From: Pedobacter psychrodurus
Lineage (GTDB): Bacteria > Bacteroidota > Bacteroidia > Sphingobacteriales > Sphingobacteriaceae
Length of the DNA stretch: 64,000 bases
Direction: 5' to 3'
NCBI RefSeq assembly: GCF_004331735.1
Contig: NZ_SJSO01000007.1
Location: 186,001 to 250,000 of the forward strand
Positions within the stretch are counted from its first letter, which is position 1, and each line of letters starts with the position of its first letter. The notes beneath the pieces were generated by a model, which saw only the letters and a program-made list of their open reading frames with translations, was not told where the DNA came from and did not search any database. A program made the position numbers and the translations under genes. Shown here in pieces: positions 25,301 through 33,741 of the stretch.

Positions 25301-26497
25301 TTAGCCTAAAAGCTCAAAACATTGGTGGGCAATTTCATATTCTTCGTTGGTTGGAATAACCAGGATTTTTACTTTAGCGCTTGCCTTATTAATTTCTTTC
25401 GATTTCCCATTATAGGTTGTATTTTGATGTGGATCTAATTCAATACCCAGATAATCGAGCGCTGAGCAAACGGCCTCACGCATGTTACTGTCGTTTTCAC
25501 CTACACCTGCTGTAAATACTATTGCATCTATGCCATTTAAAATAGCTGCATAAGCTCCGATAAATTTCTTAATCCTATATGCATACAGTTTTAGCGCTAA
25601 AATTGCAGCTTCATTTCCTTCGCTAACCATTTTTCTGATATCGCGCATATCACTTGAGCCACCTACACCTAAAAGTCCAGATTGTTTGTTAACCAGGGTG
25701 CTCAACTGTTCTAGAGTATATCCAGAATGCTCCATTAAATGAAAAATAACCGATGGATCTATATCTCCAGAGCGTGTGCCCATCATTAATCCGCTTAATG
25801 GGCCAAATCCCATACTGGTATCTATAGATTTACCATTTTTAATGGCCGTTATGCTACAACCGTTACCTAAATGGATGCTAATAATTTTTGTGTCAACTTT
25901 GTTTAGCCATTTAATAGCTTGCTCACTTACATATTTATGGCTGGTGCCATGAAATCCATATACCCTAATGCCATGTTCTTTGTAATACCATTCTGGAATG
26001 GCATAACGATAGGCCTGTTCTGGTATGGTTTGATGAAATGCCGTATCAAATACTGCAATTTGTTTTGCGTTTGCAAAAGTCTGTTCGGCTACTTCAATAC
26101 ATTTATAATTAACCGGATTATGAAGAGGAGCAAGGGAAAACAGTTTTTTGATCTGGTGTTTTACCTCATCTGTAATAAGGGTTGCGCCAGTAAAATGCTC
26201 ACCTCCATGCACTACTCTATGGCCAACAGCCGCAATATCATCAGGGCTGGCTATTACTGCATATTCTCCCTCAGTTAGTAAAGCTAAAACCTGTTTTAAG
26301 CCTTCGCCGTGGTTAGCAATAAAACCAGACTGTTCAATGTTATACTTTTCGCTGTTGCGATAAACTGTATGTTTAATAAATGAGCCTTCAATGCCAATAC
26401 GCTCTACCAGGCCGCTGCAAACTGGTGCTTTTTCTGGCATGTTAAAAAGCTGGTATTTTAAAGAGCTACTTCCTGAATTGATTACTAAAATGTTCAT
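25301..26497 (-). CDS. ackA: Acetate kinase
   Basis: Catalyses acetyl phosphate + ADP to acetate + ATP, the energy-yielding half of the Pta-Ack route. At 398 residues it has normal length. It starts with the ASKHA signature MNILVINSGSSSLKYQLF, and has VGHRVVHGG, the catalytic region FDTAFHQTIPE, GFHGTSHKYV, HLGNGCS and FTAGVGEN. It starts 1 bp after the pta stop, so the two genes form an operon transcribed leftwards. Confidence 0.97.
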   Translation of the reverse strand: MNILVINSGSSSLKYQLFNMPEKAPVCSGLVERIGIEGSFIKHTVYRNSEKYNIEQSGFIANHGEGLKQVLALLTEGEYAVIASPDDIAAVGHRVVHGGEHFTGATLITDEVKHQIKKLFSLAPLHNPVNYKCIEVAEQTFANAKQIAVFDTAFHQTIPEQAYRYAIPEWYYKEHGIRVYGFHGTSHKYVSEQAIKWLNKVDTKIISIHLGNGCSITAIKNGKSIDTSMGFGPLSGLMMGTRSGDIDPSVIFHLMEHSGYTLEQLSTLVNKQSGLLGVGGSSDMRDIRKMVSEGNEAAILALKLYAYRIKKFIGAYAAILNGIDAIVFTAGVGENDSNMREAVCSALDYLGIELDPHQNTTYNGKSKEINKASAKVKILVIPTNEEYEIAHQCFELLG

Positions 26498-26498
26498 A

Positions 26499-28586
26499 TT
26501 AATTATCCTGGCATTGAATTGCTGTAATTACAACAGTATTAAAAATATCATCTACAGTACAGCCACGGCTCAAATCATTTATCGGTTTATTTAAGCCCTG
26601 CAGCATTGGGCCAATAGCCAGTGCACCAGTTTCGCGCTGTACCGCTTTGTAGGTATTGTTGCCAGTATTTAGATCGGGGAAGATCAATACACTTGCTCTA
26701 CCCGCTACTTCAGAACCTGGTAGTTTTTGTTTACCTACAAGTGGATCTACAGCAGCATCATATTGTATCGGACCTTCAATTTTTAATTCAGGATGCCTGG
26801 CTTTAACTATGGCAGTAGCTTCTCTTACGCGTTCTACGTCTTCACCTTCTCCTGATGTACCAGAAGAATAAGATAACATGGCAATGCGTGGCTCAATGCC
26901 AAATTTGGCACTGCTTTCTGCTGAAGAAATTGCTATTTCTGCCAGCTGTTGGGCAGTAGGATTGGGGTTAACCGCACAATCGCCAAATATGGCCACCCGT
27001 TCTGGCAGGCACATAAAGAAAATGGATGAAACCACCGATACACCTGGTTTGGTTTTAACAAACTGTAAAGCAGGCCTGATGGTGTGCTGAGTGGTATGAA
27101 CCGCACCCGAAACCATCCCATCGGCATCACCCTTATAAACCATCATGGTTCCGAAATAAGAAACATCTGTCATCATATCTCTGGCCATTTCGAGATTTAC
27201 ATTCTTGGCTTTTCGCAATTCATGTAAGGTATTTACATAATCATTGTAATGAGCCGATTGCCCTGGGTTATGTATTTTTAAAGTATTGGTATCCAGATTT
27301 AACCCAAGCCTTTTAATCGTGTTGGTAATTTCAATTGGATCGCCTAAAAGCGTGATGTCTACAATATCCTGGGTAATGAGTTTCTCCACTGCTTTTAGAA
27401 TGCGTTCGTCATTTCCTTCTGGTAAAACGATATGTTTTTTATCGCGTTTGGCCCATTTAACCAATTGGTATTGGAACATGTGCGGCGTAATACCCTGATA
27501 GCTAAAAGTGATAATTTTATCATCAAGTGCTTTAATGTCAACATATTTTTCGAAAAGCTCAATTGCGACTGCAATTTTTTTCTTGTTTTCGATTGTTATT
27601 TTTGAGTGGATACCGCCAATAGTTGTAGTGGTTTCGAAAGTTCCCTTTTGAACCGCTATTATTGGGATAATGGTTTGTAAACCCTCGATCAATTTAATAA
27701 TCGGCTCATCGGGCAAACTGCCCGCGGTTAAAACAATACCTGCAATTTTCGGGTAATTGGCTGATAAATTGGCTTGAAGTGCGCCAATAATAATATCACC
27801 GCGATCGCCAGGAGTAACAATAAGCAGGTTGTCTTTGATGTGCCTTAAAAAATTAGGCAGCATCATGGCGCCGGTTACAAAATTATCAACTTGGTTATCC
27901 AATAGTTCAGATCCAAAAAGCACTTCGCCACCTAAGGCTAAAGTAATTTCTTTCATGGTTGGACTTTGCAGACCAGTTTCAGTCGGAATAACGGCAATAA
28001 GCAGTTCTGCAGGTAATTGATTGCTTAGTGCCTGTTTAATACGCTCTGCTTCCTCAGGGTTTACCATATTGGCCACCACACCTAATACCTGTACATCGCG
28101 CAACAGGAAGTTTCGGTAAATATTAATGGCCGATTTAAAAAGCTGACTTGCGGTTTTGTTTTTTCCTGATACGACAATTAAAACGGGAGCGCCCAGGTTT
28201 TTGGCCATTAAGGCGTTCGATTCGAACTCAAATGCCATGCCTTCGCCTAAAAAGTCGCTGCCTTCAATTACCGTAAAATCATAGTTATCTTCTAATTTTT
28301 TATATTTACTGATAATGGTATTGATAATCGTACCGCTATCCTCCGATTGATGCAACATTTCTTGCCGTGTAAAGGCAAAAGCATCCTCATAGTTAACAGG
28401 AAGGGAAAAATAATCCAACATGGCTTCTACATGTTCATCCTTTTTATTCGGATCGTCTTGGGCAATAATCGGTTTAAAATAACCTACTTTTTGCGTTTTT
28501 GCCAATAACATATTGATCATCCCGAAGGCAATTACTGATTTTCCGGTATAGGGCTCGGCCGAAGCAATGAATATATTTTTAGTCAT
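26499..28586 (-). CDS. pta: Phosphate acetyltransferase (long form with DRTGG domain)
   Basis: Converts acetyl-CoA and phosphate to acetyl phosphate and CoA. The 695-residue protein has an N-terminal P-loop domain (IASAEPYTGKSVIAFG), a central DRTGG domain near residues 215-330, and the catalytic PTA_PTB domain from about 365 (HIVLPEGNDERILKA, then SYSSGTSG and GPIQYDAAVDP). The long form is usually allosterically controlled through the N-terminal part. It is the first gene of the pta-ackA operon. The 239 bp upstream contain no gene; a partial TATATTGG element on the minus strand is the only promoter hint. Confidence 0.96.
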   Translation of the reverse strand: MTKNIFIASAEPYTGKSVIAFGMINMLLAKTQKVGYFKPIIAQDDPNKKDEHVEAMLDYFSLPVNYEDAFAFTRQEMLHQSEDSGTIINTIISKYKKLEDNYDFTVIEGSDFLGEGMAFEFESNALMAKNLGAPVLIVVSGKNKTASQLFKSAINIYRNFLLRDVQVLGVVANMVNPEEAERIKQALSNQLPAELLIAVIPTETGLQSPTMKEITLALGGEVLFGSELLDNQVDNFVTGAMMLPNFLRHIKDNLLIVTPGDRGDIIIGALQANLSANYPKIAGIVLTAGSLPDEPIIKLIEGLQTIIPIIAVQKGTFETTTTIGGIHSKITIENKKKIAVAIELFEKYVDIKALDDKIITFSYQGITPHMFQYQLVKWAKRDKKHIVLPEGNDERILKAVEKLITQDIVDITLLGDPIEITNTIKRLGLNLDTNTLKIHNPGQSAHYNDYVNTLHELRKAKNVNLEMARDMMTDVSYFGTMMVYKGDADGMVSGAVHTTQHTIRPALQFVKTKPGVSVVSSIFFMCLPERVAIFGDCAVNPNPTAQQLAEIAISSAESSAKFGIEPRIAMLSYSSGTSGEGEDVERVREATAIVKARHPELKIEGPIQYDAAVDPLVGKQKLPGSEVAGRASVLIFPDLNTGNNTYKAVQRETGALAIGPMLQGLNKPINDLSRGCTVDDIFNTVVITAIQCQDN

Positions 28587-28825
28587 AAATAAGGATCAAT
28601 GTATAGGAATAACCAATTAGGCCCAATATAGTTGGAAATATTTATTTTAAAAACTAAAGCTCGTTAAGTTTTAAAGACAGGTTAAAATAATTCCTATTTC
28701 TACATTTTAAACACAATCTATAGGACTATCAATGATCAACCTGGTGACGAAGATGTAAGATTGGTTTAACTAAAATATTTTCTAAATGCAGGTATGTTAT
28801 GGAGCATTAAACTCAAGGAAGTTCT

Positions 28826-29044
28826 TTAGGCATTTGATTCAATCAAGAGCTTTAACATCTTTAAACGATGAATAAGCGGAAGATTCACTTTGGCATCGGG
28901 ATTGAGTTTTAGGGGCATGAAATGACTTTCCAAAAAGTGCTCATAATCGGTAATCACAGTGGCTTGGTTTAGGTAAATAGGCACCTGCTGTTTTCCGGCT
29001 TGGGTAAAAAACTCTTCTAGCTGCTGTATTTCTTGGATGGTCAT
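28826..29044 (-). CDS. Small conserved-looking protein (72 residues), possibly DUF6965-like
   Basis: The product has an N-terminal acidic helix (IQEIQQLEEFFTQ), a strand PIYLNQATVI, and then YEHFLESHF and a Leu-rich C-terminal helix. The pattern of inducing TDxxxFxxSHF followed by a helix ending in LKxLL resembles short proteins of this order annotated as DUF6965, from memory only. No function is known. It is a single gene, divergent from the CoiA-like gene at 29234. Composition and the clear helical pattern support it being real. Confidence 0.6.
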   Translation of the reverse strand: MTIQEIQQLEEFFTQAGKQQVPIYLNQATVITDYEHFLESHFMPLKLNPDAKVNLPLIHRLKMLKLLIESNA

Positions 29045-29233
29045 ACTGCAAAGTTATCATTCTATTTTAAGCAGATGGAATTAAATTTATTTGATAGATG
29101 GTATCTGCCTTAAGCTCAATCATAATGATTTTAAATATTACATGGTTATATCTCCCATCTATCTCTGTACTAAAAATTTTAGTTTAAATTTGTTTTCCCT
29201 AATTAAGTGTTTTTCTAATGGTGTGGTAAGAGA

Positions 29234-29911
29234 ATGGATAATAGTGAAATAATAAAAGATATTCATCGTGTTGAAATAGTTCCGGATGTTTCTTCGCTTA
29301 AAAGAGAATATTACCGAAAAGAAACAGCTTGGCACCGCGATTGGAAGTTGGCTTTTCCGCCATCGTTTAGAGAGGTCGCCTTTTACGACGTGGCCAATAC
29401 CGATATTCACCGGGCGGATATATTTACGCCATCAGATTATACTATTGAGTTTCAAAATTCTCCAATAACACTTGCCGAACTCAACAGTAGGGAAGCATTT
29501 TATCCAAATTTGATCTGGATATTAAATGGTAAAAAATTTAAAGGCTTTAAAATATTGAAACATTTACCTGATGTGGATGATCCGAAGCTAAAGGATTATG
29601 AGTTCTGTCATTCCGATCACCTTTCGATGGTTAGGAAAACAGAGATTATGCAGGGAGTGCCCAATCCAAAAATACTTAATTTTTACCATCCAGAACTTCA
29701 GGGGATTAAACTCACTTCAAACCTATATTCCTTTTGCTGGAAACAGCCACATAGTGTATGGTATTTAGCGACCGCAAAAATTATTGTAGACTTAGGTGGA
29801 CATTTCTTATATGAGCTAAAACAACGTGAACAGCTAAATGGAAATTATCCATACCTAAAAATGTTGAGCAGAAAAACCTTTATCGATTGGCATACCCCAC
29901 CAGAAATTTAG
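29234..29911 (+). CDS. CoiA-like nuclease-fold protein
   Basis: This 225-residue protein resembles the nuclease region of competence protein CoiA, a PD-(D/E)xK-type fold. Candidate active-site residues are E30 and H34 in KETAWHRDWK, D62 in HRADI, and E72 and Q74 in TIEFQNS, followed by the helix ELNSREAFYP. It lacks the long helical tail of Gram-positive CoiA. Members of this wider group occur in competence, repair and defence contexts. There is no com gene next to it, so its role here is open. The small gene at 28826 diverges from it, and the xus operon promoter lies 45 bp downstream. Confidence 0.65.
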   Translation: MDNSEIIKDIHRVEIVPDVSSLKREYYRKETAWHRDWKLAFPPSFREVAFYDVANTDIHRADIFTPSDYTIEFQNSPITLAELNSREAFYPNLIWILNGKKFKGFKILKHLPDVDDPKLKDYEFCHSDHLSMVRKTEIMQGVPNPKILNFYHPELQGIKLTSNLYSFCWKQPHSVWYLATAKIIVDLGGHFLYELKQREQLNGNYPYLKMLSRKTFIDWHTPPEI

Positions 29912-29956
29912 CTGGAAAATAGAGGTTAATAAAAATTAAACAATTATTAATTCTTA

Positions 29957-29988
29957 TTTGGACTTGATCTAAATAGAGGCTATATTTG
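29957..29988 (+). promoter_or_regulatory. Strong Bacteroidota-type promoter of the xus operon
   Basis: TTTG (29957-29960), 20 bases, then TATATTTG (29981-29988): both elements match the TTTG/TAnnTTTG consensus exactly with ideal spacing. Transcription should begin near 29994, giving a 5' leader of about 76 bases. Confidence 0.75.
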
Positions 29989-30000
29989 CCGGAAATAAAA

Positions 30001-30030
30001 ATGCCACACGGTTCGGACCCGTGTGGCTAA
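30001..30030 (+). CDS. Possible 9-residue leader peptide (MPHGSDPCG)
   Basis: ATG at 30001 opens nine codons ending with TAA at 30028-30030. It starts about 7 bases after the predicted transcription start and behind an A-rich stretch, which this phylum uses in place of Shine-Dalgarno sites. The frame lies exactly over the first leader hairpin, so translation would unfold that hairpin. The peptide contains His, Asp and Cys. Chance is a real alternative for so short a frame. Confidence 0.3.
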   Translation: MPHGSDPCG

Positions 30031-30069
30031 ACCGGAAATCCGGCTCACCTTTAATCTCCATTAAAAGCC
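30003..30069 (+). promoter_or_regulatory. Structured 5' leader with three hairpins before the xus receptor gene
   Basis: Hairpin 1: GCCACACGG (30003-30011) pairs perfectly with CCGTGTGGC (30019-30027). Hairpin 2: CCGG (30032-30035) with CCGG (30040-30043). Hairpin 3: TTTAAT (30050-30055) with ATTAAA (30060-30065), extended by GGCT (30042-30045) with AGCC (30066-30069), which touches the ATG at 30070. Hairpins 2 and 3 compete for 30042-30043, so the leader can switch between forms. No U tract follows, so control of translation is more likely than of termination. Confidence 0.55.
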
Positions 30070-32439
30070 ATGCAAATTAAGAAAATTTTGCTATTGGGCA
30101 TACTATGTGCCTGTGTAATTTTTACTTCCGCCCAAAATCGATTCTCGAGTATCTCGGGGCAAATCAAAGCCAGTAATGGTAATCCGCTTTCAGGGGCTAC
30201 TATTAAAATCCACAAAACCAATTATGGTACGTTAACAGATCAGAATGGGAATTTTAAACTCTCAAATATTCCTGTGGGTAATTACACCTTACAGGTATCT
30301 GCAATAGGTTTTAAAACACAGAAAAAAGAAATCAATGTAACTGATGGGGAGTTAAGCACTTTCAACTTTCGCTTATCCGAATCATCTGAGCAAATGGAAA
30401 CCGTAAACGTAATCGGTAGAACAGCAAATCAGGAAGTAAACAGGCAGGCTTTTAATGTAACCTCAGTTGATGCCAAGAAACTTTACAACACCACACTTGA
30501 TATTTCTGGTGCTTTAGATCGGGTAGCAGGCATACGGGTAAGAGAATCGGGAGGAGTTGGTTCAAACTTTAATCTTTCATTAAATGGCTTTTCGGGCAAC
30601 CATGTCAGATATTTTATTGACGGTATTCCAATGGATAATTTTGGCTCATCCTTCCAGATCAATAATATTCCCATCAATATTGCCGATAGGATCGAAGTGT
30701 ATAAAGGAGTAGTACCCATGTGGCTGGGATCTGATGCTCTAGGAGGTGCCATTAATATTGTAACGGGCGATCGTTACCGCAATTATGTTGATGCTTCCTA
30801 TTCATTTGGATCATTTAATACGCATAGAAGTGTAATCAATGTAGCGGTTACCTCAACAAAGGGCTTAACGTTTCAATTAAATGCATTCCAGAATTATTCG
30901 GATAATGATTATAAGGTAAATGTAGAAGCCTCTGATATTTACACTGGAGCTTATGCGCCCACTGCATCTTTAAAAAGGTTTAACGATACTTATCACAATG
31001 AAACTTTAATCGTAAATGTGGGTGTAGTGGGTAAAAGCTATGCAGATAAACTTTTGTTTGGTGTTACTGTAGGTCAGAATTATAAAGAAATACAGACCGG
31101 TGCCAGGATGGTTTCGGTTTTCGGTGGTTGGCACCGTAGGGGTAATATTTTAATGCCTACGCTAAAATATAAGAAAGAAAACCTGATCAAAGGTTTAGAT
31201 GTAACCATCAATGCCAACTACAATTTAGGTAATGAACAGAATATAGATACTTTAAATGTTCGTTACGATTGGTACGGCAACAGTAAACCAAATGGAACAA
31301 ATGGCGAACGCGCCAGGAGTTTGTACAAATACAAAAACAATAATGGCTTGGCAACAACCATGTTAAACTACAAAATAGATGACAATCAATCGGTAGCGGT
31401 AAGTAACGTATTTACCACATTTAACCGAAAAGGTAGCGATGAATTAAATCCTACCAATGCAGATTACGAAAGACCAAAGAAAACCAACAAAAATGTTCTT
31501 GGACTTGGTTATAATTTCGATGTAAAAGATCGGTGGAGTGCAACAGTTTTCGGAAAATACATCAATCAGGGCAATGTTAACGGAAGTGGCAGCACAGCTG
31601 GTAAAAATAGTATCGATCGGTTAGGCTATGGCGCTGCGGTTACCTATTTTATTAACCGGAATATGCAGTTAAAAGCTTCCTACGAGCTTACCAACCGCAT
31701 GCCCGAGGCACAGGAGATTTTTGGTGATGTAGAAAATCAGGATGCCAACCCAAATTTAAAACCCGAAAAAAGCGATAATTTTAATTTAGGTCTTAGCTAT
31801 AATTTCTCTATAAACAGGGAACATAATTTCTCTTTCACCGCCAATGGTATTTACCGTAATGCAAGCAATTTTATTTATAACAGGTTGAACCAAAATCAAT
31901 CGAAACTTGTTGCCGATAACCGCGATGGGGTAAGAACAGTAGGTGGTGATGCCGAAATTAGGTATTCTTATAAAAACTGGTTAAGTGTTGGTACCACAGT
32001 TACTTACCAAAATCTGAAAAACCTTCAGAAATACGAAATTAATCCAAGTACGGGCGAAAAATTCACAAATGTAAGCAATGTGTACCTGGATCAGATGCCC
32101 AATATTCCATACCTCTACGGCAATGGAGACGTTTCAGTTTCTTTAAAAGATGTGGGCCATAAAGGCAATAATTTATCTATTGGTTATAACTTATTATACG
32201 TGCATGCTTTTTGGTTGTACTGGCCAAGTCAGGGCGCAGTTGGCGATAAAAAAGTAATCCCTCAGCAGTTCAATCACGATTTAAACTTTGTGTATAGCTT
32301 AAAGCAAGGTCGCTACAATATTGGATTGGAGGCCAAAAATATCACCAACGCCGACCTCTTCGATAATTTTAGCCTTCAAAAACCAGGTAGGGCATTCTAC
32401 TTAAACCTGAGATACTTCATCAATAAAATCAATAATTAA
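30070..32439 (+). CDS. TonB-dependent outer-membrane receptor, XusA-like (iron/siderophore)
   Basis: The product (789 residues) has a signal peptide ending CVIFTSAQ, a CarboxypepD_reg-like domain at about 28-110 (SGQIKASNGNPLSGATIKI), a plug at about 115-235 (DGIPMDNFGSSFQINNIP), and a 22-strand barrel ending in the aromatic-rich LNLRYFINK. The genes that follow, a DUF4374 lipoprotein and a PepSY membrane protein, reproduce the XusABC xenosiderophore operon of Bacteroides thetaiotaomicron, in which XusA imports siderophore captured by XusB. The order supports ferric-siderophore uptake here, without identifying the ligand. It is preceded by a strong promoter and a structured leader. Confidence 0.88.
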   Translation: MQIKKILLLGILCACVIFTSAQNRFSSISGQIKASNGNPLSGATIKIHKTNYGTLTDQNGNFKLSNIPVGNYTLQVSAIGFKTQKKEINVTDGELSTFNFRLSESSEQMETVNVIGRTANQEVNRQAFNVTSVDAKKLYNTTLDISGALDRVAGIRVRESGGVGSNFNLSLNGFSGNHVRYFIDGIPMDNFGSSFQINNIPINIADRIEVYKGVVPMWLGSDALGGAINIVTGDRYRNYVDASYSFGSFNTHRSVINVAVTSTKGLTFQLNAFQNYSDNDYKVNVEASDIYTGAYAPTASLKRFNDTYHNETLIVNVGVVGKSYADKLLFGVTVGQNYKEIQTGARMVSVFGGWHRRGNILMPTLKYKKENLIKGLDVTINANYNLGNEQNIDTLNVRYDWYGNSKPNGTNGERARSLYKYKNNNGLATTMLNYKIDDNQSVAVSNVFTTFNRKGSDELNPTNADYERPKKTNKNVLGLGYNFDVKDRWSATVFGKYINQGNVNGSGSTAGKNSIDRLGYGAAVTYFINRNMQLKASYELTNRMPEAQEIFGDVENQDANPNLKPEKSDNFNLGLSYNFSINREHNFSFTANGIYRNASNFIYNRLNQNQSKLVADNRDGVRTVGGDAEIRYSYKNWLSVGTTVTYQNLKNLQKYEINPSTGEKFTNVSNVYLDQMPNIPYLYGNGDVSVSLKDVGHKGNNLSIGYNLLYVHAFWLYWPSQGAVGDKKVIPQQFNHDLNFVYSLKQGRYNIGLEAKNITNADLFDNFSLQKPGRAFYLNLRYFINKINN

Positions 32440-32456
32440 TACATAAAAAAAGTAAT

Positions 32457-33704
32457 ATGAAAACAAACTTTACCAAAGCGTTTATAGCTTTAGCTTTCGC
32501 TGCCGTACTTACCTCGTGTTCAAAAAAAGAAGAAGGCGAAAGTGTTCCGGAAAATCCAGGAAACTTTATCCTGGCCGTAACGCCAGTTGCCTCTACAGGT
32601 GTTGCCGATTATTTGCTTACGGCCAGTGATTTGGATAAGGGTACGATCTCTACCGCTGGAAACGGAGTAGAACAAGACGGAACTTACCGTTATTATGTTA
32701 CGCACAACAATAAATTTTTCAGTATGCTTTACGGGCAGGGAAATCCAGGTGCGGTAACTACCTACAATATCCTGGCTGGTAAATTAAACAAGGTTTCTAA
32801 TTTTCAAACCGAAACTGTTCAGGCTTTTACTCCAGTTAACGATGATCTGTTATTGATAAAAATTCCAAGGAATTTAGCCACTCCAACAGCAAGCTGGTAT
32901 AAGGTAAATACCAATAGCCTTTTAATCTCCGGCGAAGGAACATTAGATGCTACAGCTCCTGCAAACAATGGAGAAATCGCTCATTTTAGCTGGATTAAAC
33001 AGGTTGGAAATAAAGTGTATGCACCGTTTTTCTGTATTAACGGCAATAGATTCTGGACAAAATATCCTAACACAGCATGGATAGCCGTTTATTCTTATCC
33101 TGAAATGAAATTGGAAAAAGTGATTAAAGATGATCGTACCAGTTTTATCGGAAGATATTTTACGGACGGATTGGGTGTAGTTGAAAATGGTGATGTTTAT
33201 GCATTTTCGAGCTCGGTGGCAATTGACGATAATACTGAAACAACAGATGTGCTTACCGATTCTAAAATCACCTCTACCAAACCATCAGCAATTACCAAAA
33301 TTAAAGCGGGCACAACTGAGTTCGATTTAACTTATTTCCTTGATTTTGAATCGGTATCTGGCGGTTATGTAATTACCAATTGGATTTATATCGGTGGTAA
33401 TAATTTTGTTATAAATGCGATATTAAAAGCCAACAAGGGCGCTTACACAATGGGTAAAACAGTCGGTATATTAAATGTAGTTGATAAAACCTTCAAAAAA
33501 GTTACCGGACTTCCTGCCGAAACTGCTATCTCAAGTGTCACTGCAAACAACTATACGCCAAAAGATGGAAAGTTGGCTTACCTGGGCTTCAATTTAAGCG
33601 ATGGTACGAGCTATGTGTATAAGATTGATGCTGCTACAGCAACGGCTACAAGGGGTCTAAAAGTAGAAGGTGGGGTAATTACTGCCGTTCAGCATTTAAA
33701 ATAA
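32457..33704 (+). CDS. DUF4374 surface lipoprotein, XusB-like siderophore binder
   Basis: The 415-residue product has a lipobox with Cys21 (AVLTSCSKK), followed by acidic residues that may act as a surface-export signal. The remainder is DUF4374, a seven-bladed propeller: YLLTASDLDKGTIS opens it, and repeats such as YRYYVTHNNKFFSMLYGQGNP and VYKIDAATATATRG follow. In B. thetaiotaomicron the homologous XusB binds enterobactin outside the cell and passes it to the receptor. The gene lies 17 bp behind the receptor and 37 bp before the PepSY gene. Confidence 0.87.
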   Translation: MKTNFTKAFIALAFAAVLTSCSKKEEGESVPENPGNFILAVTPVASTGVADYLLTASDLDKGTISTAGNGVEQDGTYRYYVTHNNKFFSMLYGQGNPGAVTTYNILAGKLNKVSNFQTETVQAFTPVNDDLLLIKIPRNLATPTASWYKVNTNSLLISGEGTLDATAPANNGEIAHFSWIKQVGNKVYAPFFCINGNRFWTKYPNTAWIAVYSYPEMKLEKVIKDDRTSFIGRYFTDGLGVVENGDVYAFSSSVAIDDNTETTDVLTDSKITSTKPSAITKIKAGTTEFDLTYFLDFESVSGGYVITNWIYIGGNNFVINAILKANKGAYTMGKTVGILNVVDKTFKKVTGLPAETAISSVTANNYTPKDGKLAYLGFNLSDGTSYVYKIDAATATATRGLKVEGGVITAVQHLK

Positions 33705-33741
33705 CCACAAAATTATCATCACAAAAAAACTAAACAGAACA

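Noticed and set aside
29159..29410. 83-codon frame on the minus strand over the CoiA-like gene start
   Set aside because: Low-complexity, no motif, and it overlaps a better-supported gene.
30001..30069. Cobalamin riboswitch before the TonB receptor
   Set aside because: The GCCAC at 30003 recalls part of the B12 box, but the conserved core is absent, the leader is far too short, and the operon content is iron-type, not cobalamin.
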